A stretch of DNA of 64,000 nt from Ostrinia nubilalis (lineage: Eukaryota; Arthropoda; Insecta; Lepidoptera; Crambidae). Within the stretch, counting starts at the first letter, position 1, and every line of letters begins with the position of its first letter. The notes below the pieces were generated by a model. The model had not been told where the DNA came from, ran no database searches, and worked only from the letters and a program-made list of their open reading frames with translations. This document shows positions 20,863 to 32,570 of the stretch, in pieces. The translations under genes were made by a program, and so were the position numbers. The DNA is taken from NCBI RefSeq assembly GCF_963855985.1, contig NC_087109.1:5104001-5168000 (forward strand). The letters are read 5' to 3'.

Positions 20863-21897
20863 TATGTCACTTTGTATGAGAACGCTACGCTAAACTCATG
20901 TATTCTCCGACCAGACTCAGACCTACTGCATCAATTTCTGTGATATTGCGTGGGTACATTAGTTAATTTATGGGCCACCACAAAACGGCTGACACGCGAT
21001 AAATCATGGCAGCCATGGCTCACCAAACCGTTGTTGGGAACAATAGCTTTTGGAACCAGGTTTTCCTTATTATGAGGTACACAAGGACCAAAATGGACTG
21101 TTGTAATGTCTATCTGATGTCTAAAATTTTATCAGACGTACCTAGGCGTACAGTCGTTATTCAAGGGAAAACTGTAGCTTCTATGATCGATGTTTTCGAA
21201 GAAACGTGAGATATAAAATAATCTCACGCCCCTATTGGGTGGTCATTAACTCCACTGGTCATATTGTCCACACTGGGAATCAAACGACGATGGTTCCCCT
21301 GCAGCCCTGAAAAAAAAAAGATTGTATCAATGAACCTTAAGCTGAAAACTTGTGTAGTTAAAAGAGGTTCTATTTTTCAACAAAAAAAAATAGTCTGATG
21401 TTGACTGTACCAAGTCACGCGACAAATAAACTCCAGGTCCTTTGGGAGAACTAAAATCTTGAAAACCGCAACAAATTGAATCAGAACTAAAAAGAAGTTA
21501 AGAATTCGACGAAGTTTGTACAGACTAGTTAGCTAGATTCTTTAGTTACCTAAGTTCAAAAAGTACCTCAATAGGTACCTTCATTAACCTTCATTGCTTA
21601 GGTAGGTATAGGTTACTTCGATATTCACGTGTACCTACTTTTAAAATTAAATTCGCTTGTTTTTCTGGTAGTTTCTTTGTTACGTTTAAGACTAAGCATC
21701 TGAATCAATTCTGATTATCCGCTAGTATTAAATATGTCTAAAATCATCCAATGACGTGAGAACATTTCCTTTTTCTTACGCCGATCTGAATGAAGCCTTA
21801 GTTTATGTCTTTATCGTTAAAGTCTGTCTCCATCGTAAAAAATACCTTCATCTCTAGAGACCTAACTCTAGGGTTGCCATGTTCGAGAGTGGATAAA
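20863..21897. other. No gene seen
   Basis: A 67-codon frame at 21006-21209 has no recognised domain or splice context. Otherwise AT-rich DNA. Confidence 0.4.
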
Positions 21898-22968
21898 AAA
21901 AAACCGGCCAAGTGCGAGTCGGGCTCGCACACCGAGGGTTCCGCCGTACAAACGTAGCGGTTTACAATTTATGACGTATTAAATCAAATTACTTACTTGA
22001 TTCCGTTGCGAGTAGTGGCGAATTTCAAAATATGCGGTATGATTATTTTTTATTTATTTATTTTTCCTATATTTGCATTATAGGTAGGTACCTACCTCAG
22101 CGTTTTGAATTTTTGCGTTGATTTAGAATTTCTCACAGTTTAGAGGCAATCAGATTTAAGAAGTGTTTGATATGAATTTCAACTTTAATATCTCTACGCG
22201 TTCATGTGAAAAAGTGTAGGTAGTAAGTTTATAATTATTAAAAAAATATTTTGTCATGTAAGCAAAAATAATATTTTAAATTTTATATAACTTCAAATTT
22301 ATCATTTTCGCAATTTTTCCATTATCTGTACTATATAACGTTGCTTCGTGCCGAATTTCAAGATTCTGAGTTCACAGGAAGTACCTTGTAGGTTTTGATT
22401 CCCTAGCGTGTGACGGAAATTCGTCTAAGGTGTCGGTATAAACTGCTGTATCTTTTGATCGCGTTAACTTAGAAGTTTGATTTTTTTACTTCTTAAAGGG
22501 ACAATAGATCTAGGTATTTGGTATAAATTTCAATTTGATACCTTTATTCGTTCGTGAGAAATAAGGTAGTAAGTTTCATTTTATTAAAATATTTTTATTA
22601 TATTATATAACTAAAAAAATGTAATTTTCGCAATTTTTCCTATATTTGCATTATATGACAATGCTTTATGCCAAATTTCAAGATTCTGAGTTTACGGGAA
22701 GTATCCTGTAGGTTTTGATTCCTTTGCGAGTGTCGAAAATTTGTTGAAAATATCGACATAATCGGCTGTATCTTTTGATTGGCTTGGCTTAGAAGTTTGA
22801 TATTTTCACAGCTTAAAGGGACAATAGACCTGAGTATTTCATGTGAATTTCAGCTTGATACATTAACGCGTTCTTGAGATAAAGGGTCTTGACAGACGGA
22901 CGGACGGACAACAAAGTGATCCTATAAGGGTTCCGTTTTTTCCTTATGAGGTACGGAACCCTAAAAAA
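21898..22968 (+). repeat. 1.07-kb dispersed repeat with GGGTTCCGTA-type ends
   Basis: Begins AAACCGGCCAAGTGCGAGTC ... GAGGGTTCCG and ends AAGGGTTCCGTTTT ... GGTACGGAACCCTAAAAA, a layout I recognise from lepidopteran genomes but cannot place in a class. Inside are two tandem units of about 310 bp (near 22305 and 22620), each with CAAGATTCTGAGTT, TGTAGGTTTTGATTCC, TGTATCTTTTGAT and AAAGGGACAATAGA. A partial third unit lies to the left. Related ends occur at 35445-35635. Confidence 0.6.
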
Positions 22969-23518
22969 AACTGAAATCCAAATGACTTAGTTAAGATTGA
23001 GAGTAGTCCCTTCCCTAGACGTCCCTGGAAGTATTGGACGGTCATTAAATTATGTAGTTAAGCTACTAGTATGTGAAAAGCCATGGGGCTTTATGAGTCA
23101 TTATTACAAAACTAAATGTCCAGCCCTCAGTCGTTAGATCGTCTCGATTCTCAAGTGACAATACAATTCAAACTTTAAATCGATTAAAAAAATCGCTGAA
23201 AATCCCCAACCTGTTATTCTTGGTCTGAGCCAACCTGTGACAACCCTGACTCGTTATTATATCGATAGATCGAGACGAGCGTCTCGATTCTCCGACAATA
23301 CGACTCCGTGTCGATCCTATTGAATGATAGTCCTGCCCTTTCGACAGACCTATGGTAATTGATAATTTTGTCGCAGGTGGGCAATGGGACCGAAAATAAC
23401 TTTTCGCCTGATAAAAAGGGCACGAACATTTCTAAATGTTATGTTCTAAACGAACCTTTTATTGCGAAATTATGAGGAATGTGTTTTATTTTTTTATTTG
23501 ATCGCCTTAACTTGTTTT
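22969..23518. other. No gene seen
   Basis: A short imperfect direct repeat of GATCGTCTCGATTCTC (23137) and GAGCGTCTCGATTCTC (23277). Otherwise nothing supported. Confidence 0.4.
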
Positions 23519-23934
23519 CAACCGACTTCAAAAAAGGAGGAGGTTCTCAATTCGACCCGTATGTTTTTTTTTTCTATGTTTGTTACGCGATAACTCCGCC
23601 AATTATGAACCGATTTGAAAAAATCTTTTTTCGGCGTATAGGTAATACTTCAAGGGTGGTCCCATTTAAATTTAATAATAGAAAAAACAACCCCCAAGGG
23701 TGGAAAATTGGGGATGAACTTTTTTATACGCAATATCTCCGACGATTATAAATCAATTTGAACGATTCTTTTTTTGTTGAATAGGTATTATCAAAAGGGT
23801 GGTTTCATGCGAATTTGAAGAAAATATTTCACCCCCAAGGGTGGAAAATTGGGGATGAACTTTTTTATACGCAATATTTTTAATTTTTAGTTTTTTTTGT
23901 GTTCACGCATTTGAAGTCGGTTTTTTTTTTTTTT
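23519..23934 (+). mobile_element. AACCGACTTCAAA-type repeat
   Basis: The ends AACCGACTTCAAA and TTTGAAGTCGGTT are inverted. Inside, CCCCCAAGGGTGGAAAATTG plus GGGATGAACTTTTTTATACG occurs twice (23691 and 23832), about 141 bp apart, so the body is a partial tandem duplication. Poly-T follows the right end. Widespread type in Lepidoptera as I know it; class not assigned. Confidence 0.6.
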
Positions 23935-24429
23935 AAAGTTAATTATTTAAGCGCGAAACTCGGTGTGGAAAGCTGGTATGCAGTTTTCAGTTTCAGCTGT
24001 TTGAAATCAATGATTCTATGTAATGTACTAAATTGCTGTGCTGAATAGTGACATTGCTCACTAATTTGGAACATGTTTAAAAAATTCATTAAGTACCTAG
24101 TTTATTTAATCACGACCGAGTGAGAGGAGAGGCCCAAGGAAGAGGCTCATGAATCTAAAAAAAATCTTTTGATGAGATTAATAAAACTGTCAACAATTAG
24201 GTACGCCTCGCTGTTGTTGCTAACGTGAATTTCAGTTAATTTGCAACCAAAACACGTCCGCGATGTAGGTACATACCTAATGTATGTACCCACAATTAAC
24301 ATTCTGAACAGGTTGCCTCGTAACTAAGATTATCCCGTAATATTGTGTGAATATTAATAATTTGATAAAAGTATTTTTTGTACGTATATCATATAACAAC
24401 TTAGAAATTACAACAGAACTGAAATACAC
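23935..24429. other. No gene seen
   Basis: AT-rich DNA without a supported feature. Confidence 0.4.
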
Positions 24430-24598
24430 AATCATAATTTCAGCCACAGGACGTCCACTGCTGAACATAGGCCTCCCCCAATGACATTCACATCGCACGG
24501 TTGGTAGGTGGTCGGTCCACCTTGTGGGTGGACGTCCCACGCTGCGTTTTCCGGTACGCGGCCTCCATTCCAGAACCTTGCTGTCCCATCGGTCGGAA
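24430..24598 (-). mobile_element. RTE-type LINE 3' end, subfamily A
   Basis: The reverse strand gives DSKVLEWRPRTGKRSVGRPP, TRWTDH and a C-terminal GGGLCSAVDVLWLK frame-shifted relative to the usual ending. The tail (left side) is a decayed CAT repeat. Truncated at the conserved WDSK position. Confidence 0.75.
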
Positions 24599-24600
24599 AT

Positions 24601-25175
24601 ACACAATACGAAGTTACGAACTGTTGCACCCGGTCTTTGTAGAGAATAAGGCTGACCCGCCGCTGTCGCGCGGAGTCAGCATTTCTAAACTTGAGAGCAC
24701 CGAGAGCCCCACTGTGAAGTTTAGTTCGGTTTGAGAGCTTGCTGCACAACGGGTTGTTTTTAAAATTAATATTAAAAAAGTAGAATAAACTTTAATACGG
24801 TTTTTTCAAAACTTCAATTTCGAGACCCCGTCAACAGAACGCACTTTGGTTAGCTGTAAAACCACACCATTTCACTCCCCAGATATTTCTTAAGTAAGGT
24901 CCAGTCTCCACCAAAGTGGAGATTTTCCTCTCATCTTATCTCTCTCCTACATATTCGTTTTATTTATTTATTTATTGCAATTAAATACATTGTACGTTAA
25001 GAAACAAAAAAACAGTGCACACCCGGTTGGGTACAGCAATCTATACATAATAACTTTTCTTAGATAATACCTATTTTCGTGCAAACCAGGCATAAGTCTC
25101 GCGAACCTTTTAACCTTTCATCGTTAGTACAGAGTTACAGACAGCCTACCTTTGTTTTCTCACACCCTCACAGCC
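24601..25175. other. No gene seen; MITE and tail fragments
   Basis: 24898-24955 (GGTCCAGTCTCCACCAAAGT, then CTCTCATCTTATCTCTCTCC) resembles one end of the MITE at 44736-44889. 24958-25050 is a T-rich stretch followed by CACACCCGGTTGGGTACAG, possibly a LINE tail. Confidence 0.4.
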
Positions 25176-25194
25176 TTACCGATCTCAGTGCCGT

Positions 25195-25370
25195 CAGAGT
25201 AAATACAAATGAGTAACTAGGTAGGTTATCTTCATAGAAACGCACCGAGCCGAATTTTGCCGAATTTTGTCAGTGTGTGCGTGTGCGCCGCATACGTATT
25301 GGCGCGCTCACATACAAACCGCGCTCGGTGCGTTTCTATGAAGATAACCTACTCATTTGTATTTACTCTG
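25195..25370. mobile_element. GC-rich palindromic element, copy 2, in a 19-bp direct repeat
   Basis: Ends CAGAGTAAATACAAATGAGT as at 13373-13617. The left arm has lost its GC-rich inner part. Flanked by TTACCGATCTCAGTGCCGT (25176-25194) and TTACCGAGCTCAGTGCCGT (25371-25389), one mismatch in 19. This is longer than the 7-bp duplication of copy 1. Confidence 0.75.
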
Positions 25371-25504
25371 TTACCGAGCTCAGTGCCGTCATAAGCAAGC
25401 AACGCGGCGTCATAATGTTATGCAAATCCTCTCACAATACACGTCAATCCATGAACGATGCGAGGCTTTATTAGAGTGACTTTATTATTCTTCGTTAAGG
25501 TTAT

Positions 25505-25820
25505 CCCATCAAAAACAATACTTGTCAAAAAAACCAAGTCTCGCAACTCAGTTGTTCTACGGTAAAAAGTTGTGAGATCCATGTAATACCAAGTCCAGGC
25601 CAGGAAATCTTTAACGTTTTACATAAATTATTGACTTGGCCATCGCACTAAATAATTTAATTTACACGTGTTTTCATGCGATGGCCAAGTCAATATATTT
25701 ATGTAAAACGTTAAAGATTTCCTGGCCTGGACTTGGTATTACATGGATCTCACAACTTTTTACCGTAGAACAACTGAGTTGCGAGACTTGGTTTTTTTGA
25801 CAAGTATTGTTTTTGATGGG
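25505..25820. mobile_element. Near-perfect 316-bp palindrome
   Basis: The arms 25505-25647 and 25677-25820 are about 143 bp each and differ only by one base insertion and the neighbouring position, around a 29-bp AT-rich centre. Ends CCCATCAAAAACAATACTTG. The near-identity implies a very young or gene-converted inverted repeat. No coding frame. Confidence 0.9.
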
Positions 25821-26032
25821 ATCTCATTTCTTTTTGTATTTTGTAGACAGCAGTTATGTATCTAGAAAACTGGACCGAAATTGAAAAATTTTACTCGACT
25901 TGGCGGTTGCACTACCGTGCCCCCAAATCTCATTTCTTTTTGTATTTTGTAGACAGCAGTTATGTATCTAGAAAACTGGACCGAAATTGAAAAATTTTAC
26001 TCGACTTGGCGGTTGCACTACCGTGCCCCCAA
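25821..26032 (+). repeat. Exact tandem duplication, 2 x 106 bp
   Basis: 25821-25926 and 25927-26032 read as identical. Each starts ATCTCATTTCTTTTTGT and ends CACTACCGTGCCCCCAA. A diverged third copy of the unit end (CTCGACTTGGTGGGGGCACT ... GTGCCCCCA) lies at 26380-26411, so the duplication is of part of a longer repeat (25821-26411). It starts exactly where the palindrome ends. Confidence 0.9.
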
Positions 26033-26128
26033 ATATTTTAGTTTTTCCTTGATTCATACACCAAACACTACTTATATTCCAAATTTGAAGCTTCTAGGTC
26101 TGCTAGAAGTGCCTTAGAATTTTGATGA

Positions 26129-26173
26129 TCGGTGAGTCAGTGAGTCAGTGAGTCAGTGAGTCAGTCAGTGAGT
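26129..26173 (+). repeat. GTGAGTCA microsatellite
   Basis: About five tandem GTGAGTCA units, ending in GTCAGTGAGTGAC. Confidence 0.85.
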
Positions 26174-26573
26174 GACAAAATTAAGTAACTTTGACCCGTT
26201 ATAATTCTTAAACTACTGGTTCAAATTGAATGAAATTTTAAATATACCGTGTCTTTACAATGCCTGCATAGCTAATGAAAATTCAGCCTTCTAGTTTTAT
26301 CCACAACGAAGTTACAGGCGGTCGAAAATGGCCTGAATTGCTTCGAGAAAAGGATGGTACGGCCGTGCCGCTTTTTTGCTCGACTTGGTGGGGGCACTGC
26401 CGTGCCCCCAGATAAGAGTCTTTATTTAACGTGTTGTCTTTATTTTTCTCACGGTTAACAAAAATGGTATCATTGGACAACGTACTGCACATCAAGTGAA
26501 TGAAACTAAACACTATGCTCGGTTTTGCTGATGTTTGTATTGATATTAAGATGTTTCAGTCACAGTAGGTTAA

Positions 26574-26693
26574 TGAAAAAGGTAGCAGGAAGGCACTGGA
26601 TGCAGGCCGCTACCAACCGGTTAACATGGAAATCATTAGGGGAGGCCTATATTCAGCAGGGGACGTCCTATGACTGAAATAATGATGAGGTAA
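26574..26693 (+). mobile_element. RTE-type LINE 3' end, subfamily A (short)
   Basis: AAAAAGGTAGCAGGAAGGCA through GCAGGCCGCTACCAACCGG to GTCCTATGACTGAAATAATG. It begins at the KVAG codons, so it is strongly 5'-truncated. Confidence 0.75.
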
Positions 26694-26700
26694 GTAAATG

Positions 26701-28078
26701 ATAATGTCACGCACTCGGTATAAAATTCAGAAAACTATCGTCTCTTGTACATTCTTGTTGCAAATGAACCCCTATAACAAAGTAACTACATGATGCTACA
26801 ATGCTTATCTTATGAGTCATCTGTACTTACGGCTTCGTTGTCAAAAAGCTCTATATTTGACTTGATCTACTAACAAAATACAGTTAAAACTATATTGGGT
26901 AAAATAGCCTCAATTTCAACTTGCGGACCGTTTCCCTCGTACAATTAGCAAAACAAACGTTTACACAGTATATCTTGCGACTCAATAGACTTCCAGCTGT
27001 AAGAAACTGCTTAATCCTTAAACTTTTTGTTATTTTGGACTTTACAGTGTAAGGTTTTGAGTAAGATTTCAAATGAAGGATAGGAGGGACCTGTTGCCCA
27101 ACCTTTTAGACTTCCATATTATAGCGAGGTTGTGATGTGACCATAGTACAAGTTGTAAAACAGTAGTACAATTTTGTACGACTACGGCACCTTATGCCTT
27201 ATACTTACACCACCTTATACTTAGTTCTTTATGACTTACTTAGAATGCAAAGGATCTGCTATACTTCTACAGGTAATCATTAAGATTTTAGCATAATGAT
27301 TTAAGGTAAAACTAATTCAGAAACATAAATAGATTGACTGCGTAGAGCGCACGTGAAAATTGAATCCACAAATTGCTCACAGTGTAGGTAAAACACACAT
27401 TAGCTGCAATTTAAAAATATCTCTAGCTCAGTCGTCGCTCAGTTAAGCTCATGAGTTCAATTTACATCTGAGAGACTTGAATTTTTCGAGTTTAGAATTA
27501 GTTTACAATACTGCTATGTTTATACTGTGATGCCTATCCCAGATTGTGCAGGTAGATTACATACGTCGGGGTTGGGATCGAATTTACATTACAGTACAGT
27601 AGCTATAGTTGAGGTTATTGTGAGGGCAACCTACTGTGTTGCTGCTTTTTCAGCCGTCTGATAACGTCATAGAAGCGGAGATCTATGGTGAATGAGAACA
27701 AAGTAATGTACCTTCCTACTTATAGGTACACTCATAGTGGACTATGGAAAGTTTAATTATTCTTGTAACTCACGAATGCGAGTGAGCTTTACTTGTGTGT
27801 GTACTGTGTATGTGTACATGCATATAACGATAGTGTAATGTCTATCAAAACTTTTTAAAAACGAACAATAGCGAGCCACCATGGATCGCCTTCGTGAATT
27901 GCAACAACTCTGATAGAAACTGTGTAGTTTAGTGAATGCACATAATACTTTATTGCTATAAGGTAGATATTTTTAGGTTTATATTTCACGCCTTGAAAGT
28001 CTATGATAGCTACCTAATAAACTTGATGAGGTAGAAGATTATTGTCTATTTTCTTTCTGAATGTAATTTTTTTTACAG
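26701..28078. other. No gene seen
   Basis: AT-rich DNA. No frame or repeat with support, apart from the acceptor-like TTTTTTTTACAG ending at 28078. Confidence 0.4.
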
Positions 28079-28302
28079 AAACATTAGGGACCAAACGGCC
28101 ACCAAATGGAATGGCTGTCATTAAGTACTTTGTATGTATAATATACGTGTCTACTCATTTGCTAAATAATAAATTCATCCTGAGAGATCCGAGACTCTAT
28201 ACTTTTCCAGGGTCTTTAGCGCAAAGGAAAGTTTTGGGATTATACGTTCTTGATGCATTAATTTTAGCACTTCTATTTTTATGTTTAGTTACAAGACGTG
28301 AG
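28079..28302 (+). CDS. Weak candidate exon, two-hydrophobic-segment protein, unrecognised
   Basis: A 115-codon frame (28042-28386) contains a stretch bounded by a strong acceptor (TTTTTTTTACAG, ending 28078) and a donor (GAG/gtaaaa at 28303). In that frame it reads TLGTKRPPNG, then a hydrophobic segment with YFVCIIYVS, DPRLYTFPGS, and a second segment LGLYVLDALILALLFLCL followed by VTRREV. Two membrane-like segments separated by polar text are more protein-like than the other short frames nearby. I do not recognise a family. It is isolated, overlaps no other exon, and may be chance. Confidence 0.2.
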
Positions 28303-28319
28303 GTAAAAGTAGTAAGTAT

Positions 28320-28458
28320 TTTTAGTCGGCCTATAGTTTATTTGGCTTCCAATTTTTGTGAGGAATCGACCGATACTAAATCAGTGTAATGTGCGTACCA
28401 TGTTCAAATTCTTCATACTGATTAACCCAACGAAACTATCAGCTGAATAAAGTCTGTA
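28320..28458. mobile_element. Relic of the GCGCAGACC MITE family
   Basis: Matches 8240-8395 through AGTCGGCCTATAGT, ATCAGTGTAATGTGCG and ATACTGATTAAC. The outer inverted ends are lost. Confidence 0.6.
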
Positions 28459-28495
28459 GTCAGCAGGGTGTTTAAAACCTTTCCAATTTTTCCAC

Positions 28496-28637
28496 CCACA
28501 AGGTGGACCGACGAAATCATAACGGTAGCAGGAAAGCGCTGGACGCAGGCCGCTAGTCCGCTACCAGCCGGGTAACATGGAAAGCATTGGGCTATGTTCA
28601 GCAGTGGACGTCCTATGGCTGAGATGATGATGATGAT
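28496..28637 (+). mobile_element. RTE-type LINE 3' end, subfamily A
   Basis: CACAAGGTGGACCGACGA to GTCCTATGGCTGAGATGATG, with ATG repeats. A ~10-bp internal duplication (CCGCTAGTCCGCTACC) and a deletion before GGGCTATGTTCAGC break the frame. Confidence 0.75.
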
Positions 28638-28873
28638 TATCTGAAAAAGAGGTTGATGAAGTGTGACCTCAGCCTTTTGCAAGTTCCATATTGGTCGATT
28701 TTTCCTAATGAAAGTCGTATTTTATTCGTGGCCAACTTCGGGCCTGTGGCAAACGATGGAAAAAAGTAAATTAAGTTCCCTTAAAAGTTTTACTTTACGA
28801 GTCACTTCACAAGTTACTCGGAAATCCGGAAACTAATTAGAATCTTTAGCGCTTACCGCGTCAACGGAGTTTA

Positions 28874-29548
<675 letters not shown>

Positions 29549-29666
29549 GGGTGGGTTGCACCATCTTACTTTAACTTTGGCAAACGTTAAAAATCTGTCA
29601 AACTCCATACAAAAAGCACCGGTTATTGTCATAGTTACCGTTAAAGTTAGGTGGTGCAACTCAGCC
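29549..29666. mobile_element. PIF/Harbinger-like MITE (GGTTGCACCATCTTAC family), copy 1
   Basis: Flanked by TTA (29546-29548, 29667-29669). Left GGGTGGGTTGCACCATCTTA, right TAGGTGGTGCAACTCAGCC. 118 bp. A second copy is at 38817-38920. Confidence 0.85.
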
Positions 29667-29808
29667 TTAGTTTCTAGAACCCATAATTCATTAATTAAAA
29701 ACCCAATAAGTTTCAGCACGTGTATGCCAACACCGTCGGAGAGGTCATCCACACGTGGGAGTGAACAACGCTAAACATCCAACACCCACGGACCTATTAC
29801 CGTAAATA

Positions 29809-30018
29809 AAGGTATGTTCACAGTACTACGACGGGGCATATGCGGGGCATGCGTGGGGCATCGTGGATTTTTTATCCTAGATTTTTGATTGTCATTTAAT
29901 TAAAAAGACCTTACACTTGACAGTTTCTGTGCCATAATTCACTTCTTCAAAGAAAACAAACTAAACCTTTGCAAGAGAAGTCCCGCGTACGCCCCGTCTC
30001 GTAGTGTGAATACACCTT
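29809..30018. mobile_element. 210-bp MITE with TA target duplication
   Basis: AAGGTATGTTCACAGTACTA at the left pairs with the complement of TAGTGTGAATACACCTT at the right. Inner GACGGGGC and GCCCCGTC also pair. TA at 29807-29808 and 30019-30020. Confidence 0.75.
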
Positions 30019-30020
30019 TA

Positions 30021-30470
30021 CTCATTCATCATTGAGCGTCCATGCAAATGTGATATAATCCCGATCATACCTTCACTGATGGATGTTCGTGTAATCGCAC
30101 ATGATTGATTTTTGCATGGAGTCAGTCACTTTTCCATTAAATCAATGGCTAATAATTAAATTTATTATTCAATCAGTACCTACTTCAGCTTCATTATTAA
30201 CCTTTCTCAATAAATTCTCGGCTAATAAAGTGCGGTTGCTAAGTTAGACCCGTCTTTTAAAACTTACTTTAGAATGTATAGTGAATCTAGCGTCTAGTTA
30301 GATTGATGTTGCCAAGTTTTGCGTGGCGCCTCTCATTAATCATTTAAAATCGACATAATGGATTAGCGATTAAGATTTTAGGATTTATAAAAGTTTTCTT
30401 TTGTAATTAATGCCAATCTTATGCCTACCTAGGTCAATCAAAATGAATCTCATAAAGTACAATTTTAAAA
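30021..30470. other. No gene seen
   Basis: AT-rich DNA without a supported feature. Confidence 0.4.
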
Positions 30471-30712
30471 TGTGGGCGGGGCACATAGCTCGTAGAGACG
30501 TTGGCCGTTGGGGCAGAAAAGTTCTCTAGTGGCGATCATGGGCTGGAATACGTAGCGTGGGCAGACTTTCTGCTAGGTGGACCGTCGATCTGGTAAAGGT
30601 CGCGGGAAGAACCTGGATGCGGGCAGCGCAGGACCGTTCATTGTGGAAAACCTTGGGGGAGGCCTTTGTCCAGCTGTGGACGTCATTTGGTTGAAATGAA
30701 CGAACACTTTTA
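30471..30712 (+). mobile_element. RTE-type LINE 3' end, subfamily B
   Basis: TGTGGGCGGGGCACATAGCT to GGTTGAAATGAACGAAC. Same start region as 16114. One stop in KVL*WRS and several substitutions (CTACTAGG to CTGCTAGG) break the frame. Confidence 0.8.
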
Positions 30713-31649
30713 AAAAGTAGACTGTTTAATAGCGACCCACCCTCTTTGCGTCGTACTACAGTTATGTTAAACAGTATTTTGTTTATTTTCTAGCGAAAAA
30801 CACAGTTGAAAAGTGTCACCAGCACGTCAACGGTCCCGTCAGGGCCCGCTCTGGCCGCTTGGCATCAAAGAGGTTAGCTCACCTCCCGCCTTTGTGTGAC
30901 GGCTCTTTGCTGGTTTATTTTCTATTTTTAGTTCAAAAATTGAGTTTGCGTAACGAAATTATATCAACATATCAATGGTATTAAAGGTCTATCAAGTTTA
31001 TGAAAAAAGTCCCTTGTGTGTGACACCTCGGCATGATGCTGAGTGGATGCCATTTCGGTGACACGCTCGTAATTTTTTTTATTTAGTTTTAGGTTGCGTT
31101 TGATATTTTGTTTTTTCATTTTCAGTTAAAGTAAATGTTATTGTTGTTTTTTTGAAGATTAAATTGAAAGTGAATCATTCCAAGACACAAGAATTAGAAA
31201 CAGTAAGTACGCTTTCAGCCGGTGCGTTCGTGGGTCGCTCTCGCTCACAAATCCTCACTTATTAATGTGAATATGCCTTTATTTAAACATGCAATGCCTT
31301 TAACAATCTGAGAGAAACTAAGACTATGCAAACGATTCCATTAAAATCTGAAAAAAACTTACAGAAAATTAAAATTACTTTATTTGTGAAATTATGTAAG
31401 TTTTGGGCAAGCATTTTTTTAAATGATCACAAACTTTTCAGCTTTGAAAAGTATCAATTCAATTTTTAGAGTAAAGTTACTTTATTCACAATTAAAAATT
31501 TCTTAAAAATCGAAGAACCGTTACAACTTTGTAACTATACATTTTTGAGCTTTAACAAGTTTACGAGACTTAAATTTGTTGCTGATGACCTCTAGTTAAA
31601 CCCCTGCCAAGAAATAAGTGGGTCGATATTCCCTGTCACCCTTTGTTCG
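30713..31649. other. No gene seen
   Basis: 30788-30925 is GC-rich (CCCGTCAGGGCCCGCTCTGG) with a duplicated feel (GTGTGAC, GCTGGTTTATTTTC against TTGTTTATTTTC on the other side) and may be an insertion, but no ends can be defined. The rest is AT-rich. Confidence 0.35.
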
Positions 31650-31776
31650 TTTCAGCCAAATGACGTCCACTGCTGGACAAAGGCCTCCCCCAAGGATTTC
31701 TATAACGATCGGTCCTGCGCTGCCCGCATCCAGGCACTTCCCGCGACCTTCACTTGATCGTCGGTCCACCTAATTT
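31650..31776 (-). mobile_element. RTE-type LINE 3' end, subfamily B
   Basis: TTCGTTTCAGCCAAATGACG to CGTCGGTCCACCTA. Reverse complement of the 16210-16341 region. Truncated at the TRWTDD codons. Confidence 0.75.
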
Positions 31777-32284
31777 GGGCCATGTCATTCTTTAAATAAC
31801 ACGGCAGGTGACGTCACTAATGAATAATTCCGTAATTACAATAACGCTTATCAGCGGTCAATCTGCGTCTGCGAGGAGACTCGAGATAAGTTTGCAAATT
31901 TAATTTACTCGAGACGGAATGGCTTGGAGACACACGGACTGGTGTTGCGGGCGTTTCCGACGCATTTAGTGTTTTGGTAGAAGTACCGCGAATCGGAGGA
32001 GTAGGTACCAATTACCGCGGCCTCATGCATCTGATTAGGGTTTGATGGGCTAAAAAGTTAATTCGTCACACTTTTGCGAGTTTCGTAGAAAAAAGTAAAT
32101 CGGTCATAAATAAGCTTCTAATCACAAAACCTAATTAAACATGATGTGTGACGAATTTCCACAGGCTTTTCCAATTTGAAAATGACAAGTTTTTCCTGCG
32201 ACGAGCTTTTATGGCTAATTAGCGATTGTCGATTTACAATACCCCTTTAAAACTAGTTGTCTTTGGTTGGTCATTCACCAAATT
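31777..32284. other. No gene seen
   Basis: A 64-codon frame on the - strand (31817-32011) has no recognised feature. Nothing else is supported. Confidence 0.4.
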
Positions 32285-32285
32285 A

Positions 32286-32570
32286 GTCGGCCGTTTGGTG
32301 TAGTGGTTCGGAACGGACTACTATTCCGGAGGTAGCGGGTTCGATTCCCGCACAGTACAAACATTTGTGTGCATGAACATATTTGTTTGTATTGGACTGG
32401 GTGTTTTCTATGTATAATAAGTATGTATTTACAAAAAAAAAAAAGTATTTAATTATGTTTATATCCGTTGTCTAGTACCCATAGTACAAGCTTTGCTTAG
32501 TTTGGGACTAGAAGCGCAGTGTAAAATGTCTAAGGATATTTATATTTATTTATATTTAAATATTAACCGT
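32286..32570 (+). mobile_element. tRNA-derived SINE, copy 1
   Basis: The head TCGGCCGTTTGGTGTAGTGG carries an A box and GCGGGTTCGATTCCCGC a B box. The acceptor ends do not pair, so it is not a tRNA gene. The body has GGACTGGGTGTTTTCTATGT, an A-run, ACCCATAGTACAAGC and TTTGCTTAGTTTGGGACTAG, and it ends in TTTATA repeats. Same head and body as 42867-43140. Confidence 0.8.

Noticed and set aside
26129..26173. CRISPR-like array
   Set aside because: Plain 8-bp microsatellite without spacers, in a eukaryotic genome.
32286..32358. tRNA gene
   Set aside because: A and B boxes are present, but the acceptor arm does not pair and a SINE body with the same structure at 42867 follows.
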